From Pipra filicauda (lineage: Eukaryota; Chordata; Aves; Passeriformes; Pipridae): a stretch of DNA of 64,000 nt. The position numbers and the translations under genes are program-made. Shown piece after piece: positions 1-14,500 of this stretch. The DNA is taken from contig NW_024104414.1 in the NCBI RefSeq assembly GCF_003945595.2, forward strand, positions 372,001 through 436,000, read 5' to 3'. The notes beneath the pieces were generated by a model. The model did not search any database. It was not told the DNA's origin and saw only the letters and a program-made list of their open reading frames with translations. Position 1 is the stretch's first letter. The number at the start of each line of letters is the position of its first letter.

Positions 1-2515
1 CCCCCTCTGGAGCCTTGGCTCACTTGGTAGCCATGCTCCCACGACATCAGCAAAGCTTTGTAGCACCTTGGGATGGTTTCTGGAGCACAGAAATTCTATG
101 TGTCAGCTTTTCATCAGCACAAATTAGTGTTAGCAGATGGCACACGTGGATCTGATTCCAATTCTCAGGAAGCACAGGATGGCTTTAATGAGAAATAAAT
201 GATTCTTTATCCAGGATGTTTCACTGATAAACAAAATAATAACAAGTCCTATGTGCCTTGGCAATCCAGGATTTCTCTACCTTGTCTGGCAGTGCCAGCT
301 GCAGATTTCATCGAGGTCCTTGTGTCAGGCAGGGTTGTCATCACTACCAGAGCCCGCCTTTGGGGACAAAGCTGAAAATCACACTGAGGATTTGTTTTGA
401 AAGCAGACATTTCACCTTCCACCCTGCCCACCTCTCTCTGCTCCCTTTTGGTCACTGAGGGAAAGCAGAGGACAAAATGGATCAGTGAAGATGAGTTGTT
501 GGTAATTTGGAGACAACATGTCTTAGAATCATGGAATCATGGAATATCCTGACCCAGCAGGATCATCAAGTCCAACTTCTCCATCTCTTTTTGTCTTTTC
601 TTATTATAACTACACTTAAAAGGAGACCTTTTGTAGACCTGCAATGCCAAGAGCTGACCCTGCCAGAGCCATTCTCAATAGATCATTAAAATATCTTTAT
701 CAGCTTACCCACCTTTCCTCTGTAACCTCACCATGCTTTATTTTTCCACTCAAAAGCCCCTGGAAAGCTACAAACCAGAGCCCTTGTCACAAAGAACAGA
801 CAATAAACACTCTTGGAAAAGTTAGGGGAGTATGTTTGCTAAAAGTGACCCCCTCTCATGGAGAGGTTTTGGCTAAAAACCAGAGGCAGTGATGGGAGAA
901 GCAGTTACTACCTTTGCATAGTGGAGCTGCAGAGATGGGGCTGTGCAGGACTCTTGAGGGACATGGGTGGGGATAAATATTAATTAAATTTCCCTTGTTT
1001 CTGCTTTGTTCCATTAATCTGGTAGCTGTGACTGTGGGGGTTCTGTATCTCCTCTTTCTCCTGGCTGGAAGAAAGATGATGGGAAAAGAGAAAATTACTT
1101 GGGAGCTGTGGGTTTTGGGGAAATTGGGAGAGTAATTGTGATTTGATAATGGGAGTGTGGGGTCAGCACTGGCTGGAAAAAACCTTAAAAACCTGTTTTG
1201 TGAAGAATCTCAATATTTGGCATTTTTTTTCAGTGGCTGAAGCAATAAACAGGTAACTTCTGTAACTTCACATCCCCGTTGTATTTCTTCTTAACACAAA
1301 TAATCAGGAGCCAGTGACCTCATTTTTTCAGAAGCCCTCTTAACTTGCAGAAAGTTGAGGGAAAAGCTTAAATATTGGATGGAGAATGGAAATAAAAAAA
1401 GGATTTCATAACGTTATTTGGAGGCTGCGTTTCACTCATCAGCAAGACCACGAAAGGAGAAATGACACTGCCCAAAATCCGGATGGTTTTAATCTTTTGG
1501 TTTTGAAGTGACAGCAGAAATCCTTCTAAAACAGTTTTTAAAACAGGAACTTTCATGAGAAGCTGAGGAAAAAAGGCTCCCCCTCCCCAAAAAGAAATAT
1601 TTTGTGCTCCTGGGAAGCCCCATCACAACATCCCTTTATGTCCCCTGTGACATGTCCCATGTCCTGCAGGGGATGGACACAGCGGGCTGGGACAGTGCTG
1701 TGAGGGAGAGAGGAGACCCTGGGGATGGAGGGGCTCAGCCCTGCTCTCCTGCCCTCTCTCCATCCCCAGAGAATCCCCACATGGCCCTTGGGATGCTTCT
1801 GAAGGTGGCTGAGTGAGGTGGGTCAGTGCCAGGACACAGGGATTTGAAGATTCCAAGGGCACCACCAGCTCTGTAGGGTCGTGTTGTGGGAGTGGAGGGA
1901 GGTGATGTGGCTTTTTGGGACCTTATGAGGCTGGTGGGATTTGGGGGTGAGGGTGGAGAGTGGTGATGTTTCTTTGGAGGTTTAAAATGATGGTGAATCC
2001 TTGTTTTTCTGCTCTTCATGTTTGATCGCTCATTGTGATTATAAACCCAAGCTGACCACCCCACTTCCCAAAGAAAGCCTTTGCTAAGCTCCAGGCACGG
2101 ATTTAGATTGGATTAAAATGTTTTTTGCAGTAGTTAAATGTGATAAAATGGGGGGAGAACAAATTATTTTTAAAATAAGCTCTTACTCCCCCAGGTCTTG
2201 TGTGATCCTCACCGTGACACAATAATTTTCCAGTGCCACTTTTCAGTTATATATAGAAATGCATTTTCTGTTCCTTCCCTCTCCTTTCTGTGAAACAATT
2301 GTGCAACTTTCTTTTTTTCTTAATATAATACTGCATTAAAATTAGCTCCAAGCCTAAAGAGAGGCCTGTGTGTAGGATGGCAGCTGCCTTCCTTCCTTCC
2401 TTCCCAGTGCTTCTCCTGGATCTTCCACTGGGATTTTGCCCCTTGGGGCAGTCACTGGTGTGGGGCTGTGCTCTCCTTGCTTGCCTGATGTCCCTGTGCT
2501 CTCCCAGCAGTGAGC
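1..2515 (+). other. Upstream or 5' intron of RFX2, no gene seen
   Basis: AT-rich sequence with no ORF resembling a known protein and no CpG island. A polypyrimidine tract and AG at 2,492-2,507 form the splice acceptor of the first RFX2 coding exon, so this stretch is probably intronic. Apart from one short CR1 scrap near 524 I recognise nothing. Confidence 0.6.
524..588 (-). repeat. CR1 LINE 3'-end fragment
   Basis: Repeated GAATCATG units are followed by a GGATCATCAAGTCCAAC motif. This is the reverse complement of a CR1 3' terminus, about 65 bp, in the 5' part of the RFX2 region. Confidence 0.7.
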
Positions 2516-5500
2516 ATGCAGAGTTCAGAGGGTGGATCAGACTCAGCAGCTTCCATGGCGCTTCACCCTTCGGCCTCAGCCCAGGCTCCGGTGGTGCAGC
2601 CAGTGCCAGCTTCTCAGCAGGTAAGGTATCCTCAGCTGGGAATGCTGTTTCCATGGAGAAGGGCCCTGTTTTGCTGGCTGATGTATTTTAATCCAGGGAT
2701 TTTTATGGTGGAGAGAGGATTTTTAATCAGCTCATTGAGCAAACCTGTTGCTGGAGTTTGTGTTGATAAAGGCTGTCGATACCTCATATGTTTTAGCCCT
2801 ACCAATCAATCTGCAAGCTTTGAAATGTGGGGGTTAGGTTTTAATTTAGCTGCCCAAGGAAGTTACTTTCATGCCAGCTCAGTGTTTTTTTCAGATTAAT
2901 ATCCTGTTGTTGTTGTTTGGTGTGTCAATAAAAGCAGGAGAAGATGGAACAGCCCTTAAAGGCATCGCTGCAAGCGAAGCACTGAGGTCATGGAGAAGGA
3001 GTGAGGGGAGAGCTAATGCAGGGAGAGGGAGGAGGAGCCACATCCTGCATCCAAAGAGATGTTTGCATCCACAGAGGAGTGGCCAGAGGTCAGGGAGGGG
3101 ATTCTCCCCTTCCTCTCTGCCATCATGAGACCCCACCTGTATTGCTGTGTCCAGCTCTGGGGCCCTCAGCAGAAGAAAGATGTGGGAGTGGGTCCAGAGA
3201 GGCCATGGAGATGGTCCAAGGTCTGGAGCGCCTCTGCCATGGAACCAGGCTGGGAGAGCTGGGGTGTTCACCTGGGGAAGGCTTCAGGGAGACCTTAGAG
3301 CCCCTTCCAGGGCCTAAAGGGGCTCCAGGAGAGCTGGAGAGGGACTTGGGACAAGGGATGGAGGGACAAGACAAGGGGGAATGGCTTCCCACTGCCAGAG
3401 GGCAGGGATAGATGGGAGATTGGAAAGAAATTCTGCCCTGTGAGGGTGGGGAGGCCCTGGCACAGGTTGCCCAGAGCAGCTGTGGCTGCCCCATCTCTGG
3501 AAGTGTCCAAGGCCAGGTTGGACAGAGCTTGGAGCAACCTGGGCTAGAGGAAGGTTTTCCTGCTCATGGCAGAGGGTGGAATGGGATGATCTTTGAGGTC
3601 CCTTCCAACCCAAACCATTCTATGATTCCATGGTCTCTTCCTTTGGTTGACAGATCCTGACATTTTAAATGGAGGAGGGAGGGTTAATTATTCATATACA
3701 TGAATATGGTGCACTTGGGAGGTCCAATAGGAGACAAGTGGTGGCTTCAACAGATGGATGGAAACAACCCAGTGCAAAACAGGAAGGGTTAAGTCAGACT
3801 GGTTCCTTTTTATGCCTTTTGGGGAACTATCAAAAGAAGCTTCTGACTCAGGAAGCTGGAGGGATGAGAGGATGGGTGGGTGTAACTTTGCTACGTCCTT
3901 CTCCAACTCCCAAGTGAGCAGAAGCGGTTGCCATTGGATGCTCATGAAAAGGAACAATTAACAGTTGTGAATTAGTAGGAACATTCAATTCACTGGGAGC
4001 CGTGGACGTTCACATCGAGTGATTCGGGGCCTTGCTGTCATCTCCCAGCCTTCCCAACTTCCATTTCTCCTGGGGAACATTCCTTGTTTGTACTGCAATG
4101 ATGTGGGTATCACTGATCAACAGTGTCAGGTGTCCCAGGGATCATTAGTGGGAATTTGACTGTGACAACATGGTCAGAAAACCCATTGGCTTTGGATTGT
4201 GAAATTATGAAATGTCACCGGGACATGGCACATTGAGTGAAACTCCGTGGATTAAGGAACACCCAGAGGATTGTGGAAGGCTGGTGAAGAGGAGGAGCAT
4301 CCAGAGCCTTCCCTTCTCACCAGCAAGACAAGGAAACCACTGGGAATGAACTGCTGGCAGCATGAGTGGTGTGAGGCTGAAACCTTTGGGGTGGTTGATC
4401 ACTGGTCCACCTTCCAGTGTGAGCGGAGGCTGTTTGAGCAGGATGGTCTCATTTTACAGGTTGGGATGATCCGTTATTTTGGTGGGAAGGAAGTAGGAGC
4501 AACCAGACAGGCAGTGAGGAAGGACACAAGGAGTGAGCTGGGCAGCTGTGCCACAGATGTGTCCTTTGATACAAGCAGTGCCAGAGAATGGGTAAAAAGT
4601 AGGAGAAAGGAATGGATCTTGCTGGGACTTCGGTGTAAGTGGCACTGCCAAGGCCTGACTTCAAAAAGAGCTTATGATGTCCTGATCCTGCACTGCTTAG
4701 AGCCTCTTTTGGAGAGAAAATGGACAGAGTGGTGGCTGACAACAGTGTCCTTACTGCAAGCTTGTACTGCAGGATCTCCAGTGTATCCAGACTTGCTGGG
4801 GACTGGAAATCTGGGAAATTATCATATTCTTGTAATTCTGCTAGAATAGCATTTCTGGTTGTTACAAAGGCATGTTTGAGGGTGTCAGAGAGCTAAAAAT
4901 CATGAAGATATACGTATAAGGCAGCCAGTAATTGTCAAAGTGGCTTCTAGGAATCATGTGGGATTGTTTTGCAGCTCTTTGTTCTCCTGGGTATTTCTAA
5001 AACCTCAAGCCACAGAGGACGTATCTCCTTGGAGAAGCTTTAAAAGGCCATACAGACACTTGGCTCTGTTCCCACGGGCCTCACTGAATCATTTCTTTCC
5101 ATCTTACCACATCCCCCTGTTTGTTTTGTTGAGCACCCTGAGATATGTGACAACCTCAAACTGAGTGTGCAGGGTGACACACTGAGCAGGGGGATGATGG
5201 AGGTGACAGAGCAGAGGCAGAGGACAGTGACCATCACAAGGCAGAACAAAGCTCTCTCTGAAGGGAGATGCAGAATCACCTGAGATTTTGGAAGAAACCA
5301 AAAGGGCTGTGGCACGTTGGAGAGGTTGCAGGTTTAGCAGCTGTAAGAGAAGAAACTTTGCAGCCTGAGGAGGAGAATGTGGATGTGTGAGAAGTGGTTC
5401 TTGTTTAGCTGCTACTGAACCTCCTTTGAGCTCCTCTCATCACCCAGCTGTTGGCTGTTATGTCATTTTGTGGAGATTTAAAGATGATTCATGTCAGAAA

Positions 5501-8500
5501 TTGTGGATCCAGCCTTGCCCAAGTTCAGGCTGGTGTTACCCTGGGAGGGTGGAGACCACAGGGACAGTAAGAGGTGCCACTGCAGCTGGTGTAGCAGTTG
5601 TCCATGAAACTTTGGAAGAGAACACCTGACTCACCTGTGTTATGGACTGAAAGTAAGTGTCTGTTCCTGTATCTTCTTTTCCAGAGAGTTTTGGTCCAAG
5701 CAACGGGCTCTGCTCCGAAAGGAGCACAGATGCAGCAAATATCTGTTCCCAGAGTCCAGCAGGTTCCACAACAGGTAATAAATAAATATATCTAGGGTGG
5801 GACACCACACAGGGACCCCACATCCCACATGACGTTTGAAACTGTGCCACTGCTAGAAAAATCTTAATTAAAGAGTGTTGTGGGCAATCAAAAAACTGGG
5901 ATCACTCTCCTCCTTTCTTAGACTGATGGATTCGTACATTTGGAAATTTGATGGATTCATACATTTGAGGATTTGATGGATGCTTTCAACTGCCATTTTA
6001 AAGCATTTATTAAATCAAATTTAAATTAAAAGCAATCCTACTCGGTGAAGATATTTTAGAGGTGAAGTGTTCAGGACTTTTTTTAATTACACAAATAAAT
6101 TTGCTGACTACACATGGCTCCAGAGAAAGGTTCAGTGCCAGAGAGCCGTGCAATTGTTTTTATTTATCTGAACTTTGCCTTTTGCAGCCCTTGTTTTCTA
6201 AGAAACTAGGGATATGTGGTGCTGCTCTGTGGGGACACTGAGTCTGATTCCTGATTTTTTCTTTTAGCGATTTTTTATTTGGTTGCTGAGTTTCAGGGGG
6301 GAGAAAAACTTGACAGAGGGAAACTACATCCCTCCCAGAGCAAAAAAGAGGGGGCTGGGGTGCAGTTGCACACTGCCAGTCCCCTCTGAAGGAAAGGCTG
6401 CACCATGATCTCACTCCTATTAGTCAGCGCAGAACCAGCCCCAGACACGTGTGCAGGGGAAACTCAGCTCCGTTGTTTCCACTGCTCATGGAGCAACAAC
6501 TTATTTATCTATTTTTATTTAGCCTTTGAAAATAAAAATGTCCTTTGGGATTCCTTTGGAGGGGGAGGTTGGTTGGTTTATTTTTTTCTTTTAAAAAGAA
6601 ACCCTAAATGTCAAGGTAAGGTTGACAGTAGTATAAGGAAATCTGCAGTTTCTCCTGCTCTTCCTAAGCAATCCATAACTTTTTGATGTCTGTTTCAGGT
6701 GCAGTCTGTGCAGCACGTTTATCCAGCCCAGGTCCAGTATGTGGAAGGAGGAGAAGCTGTTTATACCAATGGAACCATGTAAGAGTCTCTCCTTGGCTGT
6801 AGCAGAGCCGTGTCCCCTCCCAGCTCCCAGCCCTTCCATCCTCCCAAGCTCTTTCCACCCTGACATTGCCCAAGGATAAAAGGAGGGAGAGGAGGAACAG
6901 TCGTTTCACATGTTATGTTGTGTTTGAGGGTGGTTTCAGCCAGACTCCAGCCTTGGAAGAGCTGTTATCCTCATGGAGGGATTGTTCTCCAGGGAAACCT
7001 GATCTGGTGTTCCACTCTGCCCAGGTTTTCTTTGCTTCTGGCTCTGCTTTAGGAGCCAGGGCGTAGCTGAGAGAGGAAGAAGGGGGTGTTAAAAGGTCTC
7101 ATAGAATCATGAAATGACTGGGTTGGAAGGGACCTTAAGGTTCATTTCATTCCACCTCCTGCCATGGGCAGGGACACCTTCCGCTATCCCAGGTTGCTCC
7201 AAGCCCCGTCCAGCCTGGCCTTGGACACTTGCAGAGATGGGGCAGCCACAGTTTCTCTGGACAACCTGTGCCAGGGCCTCCCCACCCCTCTAGTTTCCTC
7301 CTCCTCCTGTCTTCTGTGCCCCATTTTGGGCCTCCTGCCCCCTGGGATGCTCTTGGCCTTCCTCACCCCAGTTCTCTACAAGAGCTGCCGAGCTCCGCAC
7401 TCTGCCCTCACCATGGCTCCAGGGCTGATCAACATTGTCAGGACTGACTTTCATAGAATCATGGAATAACCTATGTTGGAAGGGACCCCCAAGGACCATC
7501 CAGTCCAACTCCTGGCCCTGCATAGGGCACCCCAACACCCTGTCCCTCGGGGTGTTGTCCAAACGCTCCTGGAGCTCTGGCAGCCTTGGGGCTGTGCCCA
7601 CTGCCCTGGGGAGCCTGGTCAGTGCCCAACCACACTCTGGGGGAAGAACCTTTCCCTGAGATCCATCTCAACCCCCCTGGCACAGCTCCAGCCATTCCCT
7701 GGGTCCTGTCCCTGATCTGAGAGAGTGAAGATCAGAGCTGCCCCTTGGGAGGAAGCTGCAGACCTTGAGGAGTCTCCCCCAGCCAAGTGCCCTCAGCTGC
7801 TTCTCAGCCCCTTCCCCTCCAGACCCTTTCACAGCACAAGATCCCATTTCACTGCAGCAAATCCCACTGACAAGAGTCGAGGCTTTTTCCCAGAGGTGCT
7901 CCAGCTTCCAGAAACTATTACCCGTGGAATTCCGTCTCTCCATGCCCTGACCCTTGTGTTCCTTGACAGACGAGCCGCCTACTCCTACAACACCGAGGCT
8001 CAGATTTACGCCCCCAGCAGCGCCGCGTCCTATTTCGAAGCGCAGGGAGGAGGAGCTCAGGTGACTACAGCGGCATCCTCTCCTCCTGCCATTCCCTCTC
8101 ACAACATGGTGGGCATCACCATGGACATTGGGGGAAGTCAGATCCTCTCCGGCTCAGGAGCCTATCTCATTCATGGGGGGCTGGAGAACTCTAGACATTC
8201 CCTGTCACACACCTCACGCTCCTCTCCAGCAACGGTATGTAGCCCTGCAGGTGTTGCAGCTCAGGGGCCAGGAATTGTTCCAAGGGAACTGAAATCCTTC
8301 AGAAAATAAAACTTCCTGTCATTATCAATGTCTATAACATGCCATAAGTGCAAGAGAGAGAATAGACACTGGCATACTATAATTTTCCAGTTGGAGTTTG
8401 GAATGTCCCTCTTGCTAAGCAGGAACTGGTCAAACTTCCCAATCACTGAAAATATGGAGCATAAGAGAAAGTCCTCTGTGGTCTTGCTTTTTTTTTTTTC

Positions 8501-11500
8501 CCCACAGGCAAAATATTTTGGCTTCCCAATTCAACACATTTGTCTCTATGTTTTCTACCAAATCTAACATCTGAACATGGGGCTTGGTTTACCCAAAATA
8601 ATGAAATGTATTTTTAATTATGAAGAGACCTGGAAAATCCTTCATTAACCCAGTGGATAATTAGCACATAAATTTTGTCAAGCTGATCATGCCAAGTGCA
8701 CAGTGATCAAAAAGTCTTTGTATATATATCTTCTACACCACTGTGTATTCTCTCCCTGCCATATGTTACAGAAAATGTACTTTAGGGGTAATACTGATCA
8801 AACAGAAGTGTTTTAAAGCTCTCCTTTTTTAAAAATACTGTCTCTCCAGCTGTCAGTTAAGTGCCAGAGTGCTGGAAGCACAGCTGTATAGCTGTATAGG
8901 ACTGGGGGGTTGTAGATATTCACCCAAAACAGCCTTTCTGCAGTTAGAGGCTCCCAGGGCTTTGATTTGGGAATCTCCCAAAGCAGCTACCAGGAGTGGT
9001 GGAAGCTCATTTTGTGGGACATTCCTCACCTTCCTTTCCAGACTTATGTTTGTATGTTTGCATATAAATATAAATATAAACGTAGGTGTAATGCAGTGTG
9101 TGGGCCAGAACATAAAATGTGTGAGCAGCATCACCCAGGGGAAAAAAACCCAGGAGCTGTTTGCTACTGAGGGCTCTGGAAAATCTGGCCTATTAAGTTG
9201 TACTTTCATTTCCCACAGAGTTTTAGGATATAAACTCCGTGTTTTTTGAATCATTGTGCCTTGAAAGGTTCTCTTGATCCTGGAGTAAATGTGCTCTGCC
9301 TTAGGTAGAAACAGGGGAAAAGTCCTAGGGAAAATTACGGATACTGGGTTAGCTGGGGTTCAGTTCTTGGATGAGAATTGTGTGAGGGTGTGTATTTTAA
9401 CTGTTCATAGTTAAAAATTAGCATTGAACCATTTGCTTTTTGCTCAAGCGTGTTATTTGGAAGGAAGTGGCTACTGATCTTGTCACCTGTGTGGGACTGC
9501 GTCTTGCAAAGCTGCACAACATCACTCTTGGGTTTTGGGGTTCTTGTTGTTTGGGATTTTTTTTCTTTTCCATGGTGATGGGCACAGTGTAAAAAGCCCA
9601 AGTAGAAAATGTCCCATGCACAGATTTTTTGTGCAGTCACATGAGGTAAGGCTGTTCAGTAAAAAACATGAAATATTAGGAAGTGACTTTTATGGAAAGT
9701 CACTTTATCTGAGATAAATTCCCTCTGTTTCATGTAGGGATGAACTTTCTGAAGGTGTTTTAACACCAAATGTCTGTGGAGGGGCTGAAGAAGGTGGAAT
9801 AGTGCCTGGCAGACAGTCCAGGGATGTGTCTGTGTGTGGCTTTCAGTTCTTCCAGCACAGTCTAGGGTTGGAGCGGGATAGAGCAGAACCATGATAACTG
9901 CTTGGAATTCCACATAATCATGGAATCATTGGGTTTGGGTTGGAAGAAACCTTAAAGATCATCCAGTTCCACTCCCTGCCATGAGCAGGGACACCTTCTA
10001 CTAGCCCAGGTTGCTCCAAGCTTCGTCCAACCTGGCCTTGGACACTCCCAGGGATGGGGCAGCTTCTCCAGACACCCCTAATAAATGTGGGTGGCTTAAG
10101 GAGAGCAGGGACTGAATGAAATCAATGGGCAGGAACATTATTTTTCATTGCAATGTCCTGCCTAAACAGGGAATGGGAAAGGCTGGTGTTAAAGAGACCT
10201 GGCAAAATGTGGTGGGGCAGGATTAGAAGTGTTGTGGAGAGAAAGGAAAGTAGAGCTCCTGCAGATGGTCTTTGCATGTGGCCTTGGGGTGCAGTGCAGA
10301 GGGGATGGATGTCACAGTGGTCAGTGGAGGGAGGGCTGGGCAACATGGGAGGCTGCTGCCAGGAATGAGGAAGGAGAGGGATTAGAGTTGGGTGGAGAAT
10401 GGGATGTTGAGGGCTTGGGGCAGAGCTGGCACCAAGACCTCAAAAGCAAGGTCTTTCTGGAGGAGACAAGATATTTCCAGAAGAGACCGGGAACAAGGGA
10501 GTGCTTCAGAATTATCAGTGGCCTAAGAGCTACCTCAGGAGGTTGAGGGATGTTTGGTAAAGATTGTATGTACACTAAAAAAAAACAAACTTCAAATATT
10601 TAAAGAAAGCTGTCTTCCATATCTGCTGGAATAATGATGCTCTGCTCCATCTGAACAGCACATGGAACAGCCCTGTTCGGTGTCTGTGCCAACACAGCAC
10701 TATTAATCTTCATCTAAATTAGTCTGTAGCAAGAGAGGAAATCCTTGAGACGTCCCATAAGTGGGTCCTCAGAGCTCCTCACCTTCCTGCAAGGCTGTTT
10801 AAGAGCATTTAGAGTTTTCCCTGTAATATTTTTTTCTGCAAATGCAAAGTGTTCATTTGTATGGGACACTCACCAAAAAGGAACAGGCAGTGTTTTTGTG
10901 CTTGTATAACAGGGCTTGCTAACCGGCTCAAGGAGAGGAAGGAAACGGGGTCTCCCTCTAGCACTGACTCATTTCCTGAAAGCTGTGTCAGCAATCAGGC
11001 CTTGGTTCCTCCTGGCACACCAGTGTGTGAGAGCGTTCTCAACGGAAAAGCTGGGCTTAGACTGACCCTGTGTTGAATTGGCTGATAACATCTTGAGAAG
11101 TGCCACTGTGGAGGCACTTTGGCATGGAAGTCAAGGGACCTGTGCTTGGACAGTGTCATGTTCAGACCTGGATATGGCACAGAGCTTGACTTTGGTTCTT
11201 GGATGTTACTTGAGAAGTGGGATCTGATTTGTTCTGCTCTCCCACCTTTTTGACAAAGCTTGGGTTTGTAAATGTCTGGTTTATCTCAACCTTTATCTTC
11301 CCCATGCAATGAGTCAGTGCAGACTGTGAATGTGGGAAGGAGGCCCTGGACAGACCATCTGCATGTGCATGTGCCCGCAGAGGAGATGTGTGTTAAATGA
11401 GAAGAGATGCTAGAGATAGTTCTTCTGGCTGATATGTGCTACCTTGTCCTGCCTGCGCTAACAGGTCATGGATAACAGGGGTTTGAGAACATCCACTGGA

Positions 11501-14500
11501 AAGAAACAGGAGGTTCTGCTTCTGGCAGTCCCTTAATGTGGGTTTCTTTGGAGGTTTGAGGGGGTTATTTTATTTCCTCACTTGCCAAAAGCTTCAAGAG
11601 GAGCACTGGGGCTCTGGGATCAGCAGCTGCCTCTAAGGAGTTTGCCAGAGTTTGTCAAGGGAGTCCCAGGAGCAGAAAGGAGAAGACAACACAAGAAGGG
11701 TCCAGGTGAGGGTTGGGGCACAAGGCAGAAGCCACAGCTGGGATAAAGGTAGAATGGGAGCCACACAGAGGGAACAAGGAGGCTCTTGAGGGGCCAGAAG
11801 GCCTTACCTTGGCTCCTCTGAGTTCAGTAGCATCAAGATGTGCCATCCTGTCTTCTGGGGAAGAGCACATTTAATCAAAACCCGGCTTCTTCCTGCAGAG
11901 TCCCTTTGCAGTTCTCCTCAGTGTCAGAGAGCCCTTATCCATTCCAGCTCATGCCCTCTCTGTGTCAGCCCTCTTTGCACCCATTTTATTGAGTTTTTTT
12001 TAGTTTTTGACAAAATATTAAGAGGTTAATAACCAAACTAATTCCTGTCAGTTCTCCTTAAGAGGCAAAACTCTGCAGCAAGTCTTTGTCCTAGTGCAGT
12101 GGATCTGTGTGGTGATAGTTTGGTCTCAGCAGGAAGGGGAAAGGAGAAGGAAAATTGCTTTTTTTAGAAATGGACAATGCTTTTAGTGGAAGATAAACTC
12201 CCCTGGTCTTGCTCTGTCACCCCCGTGGTGGTTCTTGCTGTGTGTCCATTTGCACGTCCCAGTAACGCCTCTGCAGCTTCATCCACACGGACTATGCTCA
12301 TCTGTTTGCCTCTTTTTCACAAGCTTGTTGATATAAAGCATTAATCATTCAAATATTAATAAAGACATAATCCTGGCTGTTGCTAACTATCTGATTTCCT
12401 TTCTTTTTCTTTCCTTTTTTTTTTTGTTTTCCTGTGCACATTTTCTTTAGCTTGAAATGGCGATTGAAAACCTACAAAAAAGTGAAGGGATTACATCACA
12501 CAAAAGCAGTTTGCTCAACAGCCATGTAAGTTATGATCAGAATTTACAACCTTTTCCCTGCTTTGGTGGGAGAATTATTTGTAGCCCTTTGGTGTATTCA
12601 ACAGCACAAGTCCCTCAAAGTGATTGAGCTGTACTGCCCAAAACAGCCCATTCCCAAGGAAAAAGGGTCTGCAAAAAGTGCCCTGGTGATAATGTTTGTT
12701 GCTGAGATGCTCTGGAGTCTGTTAACTGCCTCTGACTTTATTTATTTCATCTGCCTTGCAATGGAAATTGCTCGCAATTAGATAAACACGTTTGAGGAAG
12801 TTCATTCAGTGAAACTGAAAAATGGCTGGAAAATCACTTGTAAATCTGCAGTGATGACTCGGTGTGAATGGTGACAGATATCAAATATCCCTCAGACAGC
12901 ACAAACCAAAAGCCTGCTCCTGTGAATGCCTTTATTCCCTCTCTCTGTGCCTCAGGAAGCCCATTCCTGTTACAATGCTGTGCTAAATCCATGCGCTTGC
13001 CCTCCCTCTCTGCACTGTGCCAACAATTTCCCTGCTTTCTGTGGAATTCACACTGTTCTCCTGGACCTTTGTATCCTGGTTTGTGGCTCCCATGCAGTAA
13101 CACTGAGCAGTGAGCACATACCTGGGTGAGATTTGAAGGGTTTAGTTCAAGTCACATTGAAGTCGTTGGACTTGCCTGGACTTTGCTGTGTTTGGATTAA
13201 GCTCAAGCATGTCCTGCACTGATAAATCACAGTGCACAGAGTGGTGCTTCTTTATTTTAACAGATTTCCTTTGGCTTTGTATTTGGGGTCAGATTTGTTA
13301 TCATTCTTAGGTCCCGAAAAAAAACCCCAACTTTGGCTTCTTCATTGCGGAGAAATAGCCTGAGAAAACAAAAGGAATATTAAACCAGTCTGATTCTCCT
13401 AAGCTGATGTCAAACTCCAGGCCAGGGCTCCTGGGTGAGCTCAATCCTTATTTCAGCTGGTGGACACTGAAGGTTTCTGGTGGTCGTTGGGGAAAAACAA
13501 ACCTGCAGGGTCAGGCTGGTAGTTCCCATTCTGAGCATTCCTGTGCATCCCTCCCATCCCACGCTCGCCTGCCCATGCCAAGAGTGCTGTGCAGGTTCAT
13601 CCAAGGATCATGTTGTTCTGCAGGATTTTTCTTGTTTCTCCCAGCACAGAGCAGGATGGGTGGGTCATGATGTGGTGTTGAAGGAGGTTTGAAGAAATCC
13701 AGGAAAAGGGCAGAGGAAAGAAAGCAAAGATCTCACCTGACCACAGGCTGCACAGGATGGAGCTGGAGCCCAATCCAGCCTCTGATCAGACCTTCCCCAC
13801 CCTTGTCTTGCAGAGTAGAAGTACAGAACTCAATGTCCCTCTTCTGAGGGCACAATTCATGCGTTGGCATGAGGTTTAAGTGCTCTTAGAAGCTTTAAAG
13901 CAAACAAACTGCTTCCTGAGCATGTGTGGACATATCCACTCTCCTCTTGTCCCCACTGAAGGTGCTGCTTCAGGACAGACACCCCAGGCTGGGGTGGGGC
14001 ATTCCCTCTGTCAGGGCACAGAGCCTGAGCTGAGGAAACTTGCTGTCTCATGGACCCCCAGTGTCCTTGCTCTGCCTTTCCAGAGCATGGAGTGATGTTT
14101 GCGGACACATGGGAACATAATAATATATTATAATAATACACAGTGTCTGTAGGAAATGCAGCACATTGAAGAACCAGACCAGGCAGACTCTGGTTCTAGA
14201 GAATTTTGGTGCCATTCAGGGGGGGTTCTTCCCCCAGAGTGTGGTTGGGCACTGACCAGGCTCCCCAGGGCAGTGGGCACAGCCCCAAGGCTGCCAGAGC
14301 TCCAGGAGGGTTTGGATGATCCTCTGGGGCACAGGGTGTGACTCTTGGGGATGGGCCTGTGCAGGGCTGAGGGTTGGACTGGATGATCCTTGTGGGTCCC
14401 TTCCAGCTTGGCATATTCTGTGATTCTGTGATTGCCAGGGAGGCTCTGCAGCCTCTGCCTGGGGAGGTTCTAAGAACTCATCTGAGGGACCTGAGCTCCC

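Noticed and set aside
2510..2515. GTG two codons upstream as the RFX2 start
   Set aside because: The ATG at 2,516 gives the expected MQSSEGG N-terminus, and the GTG lies at the acceptor edge.
4271..4849. 192-codon frame in RFX2 intron
   Set aside because: No family resemblance, no splice support, and a length not surprising in a 3-kb intron.
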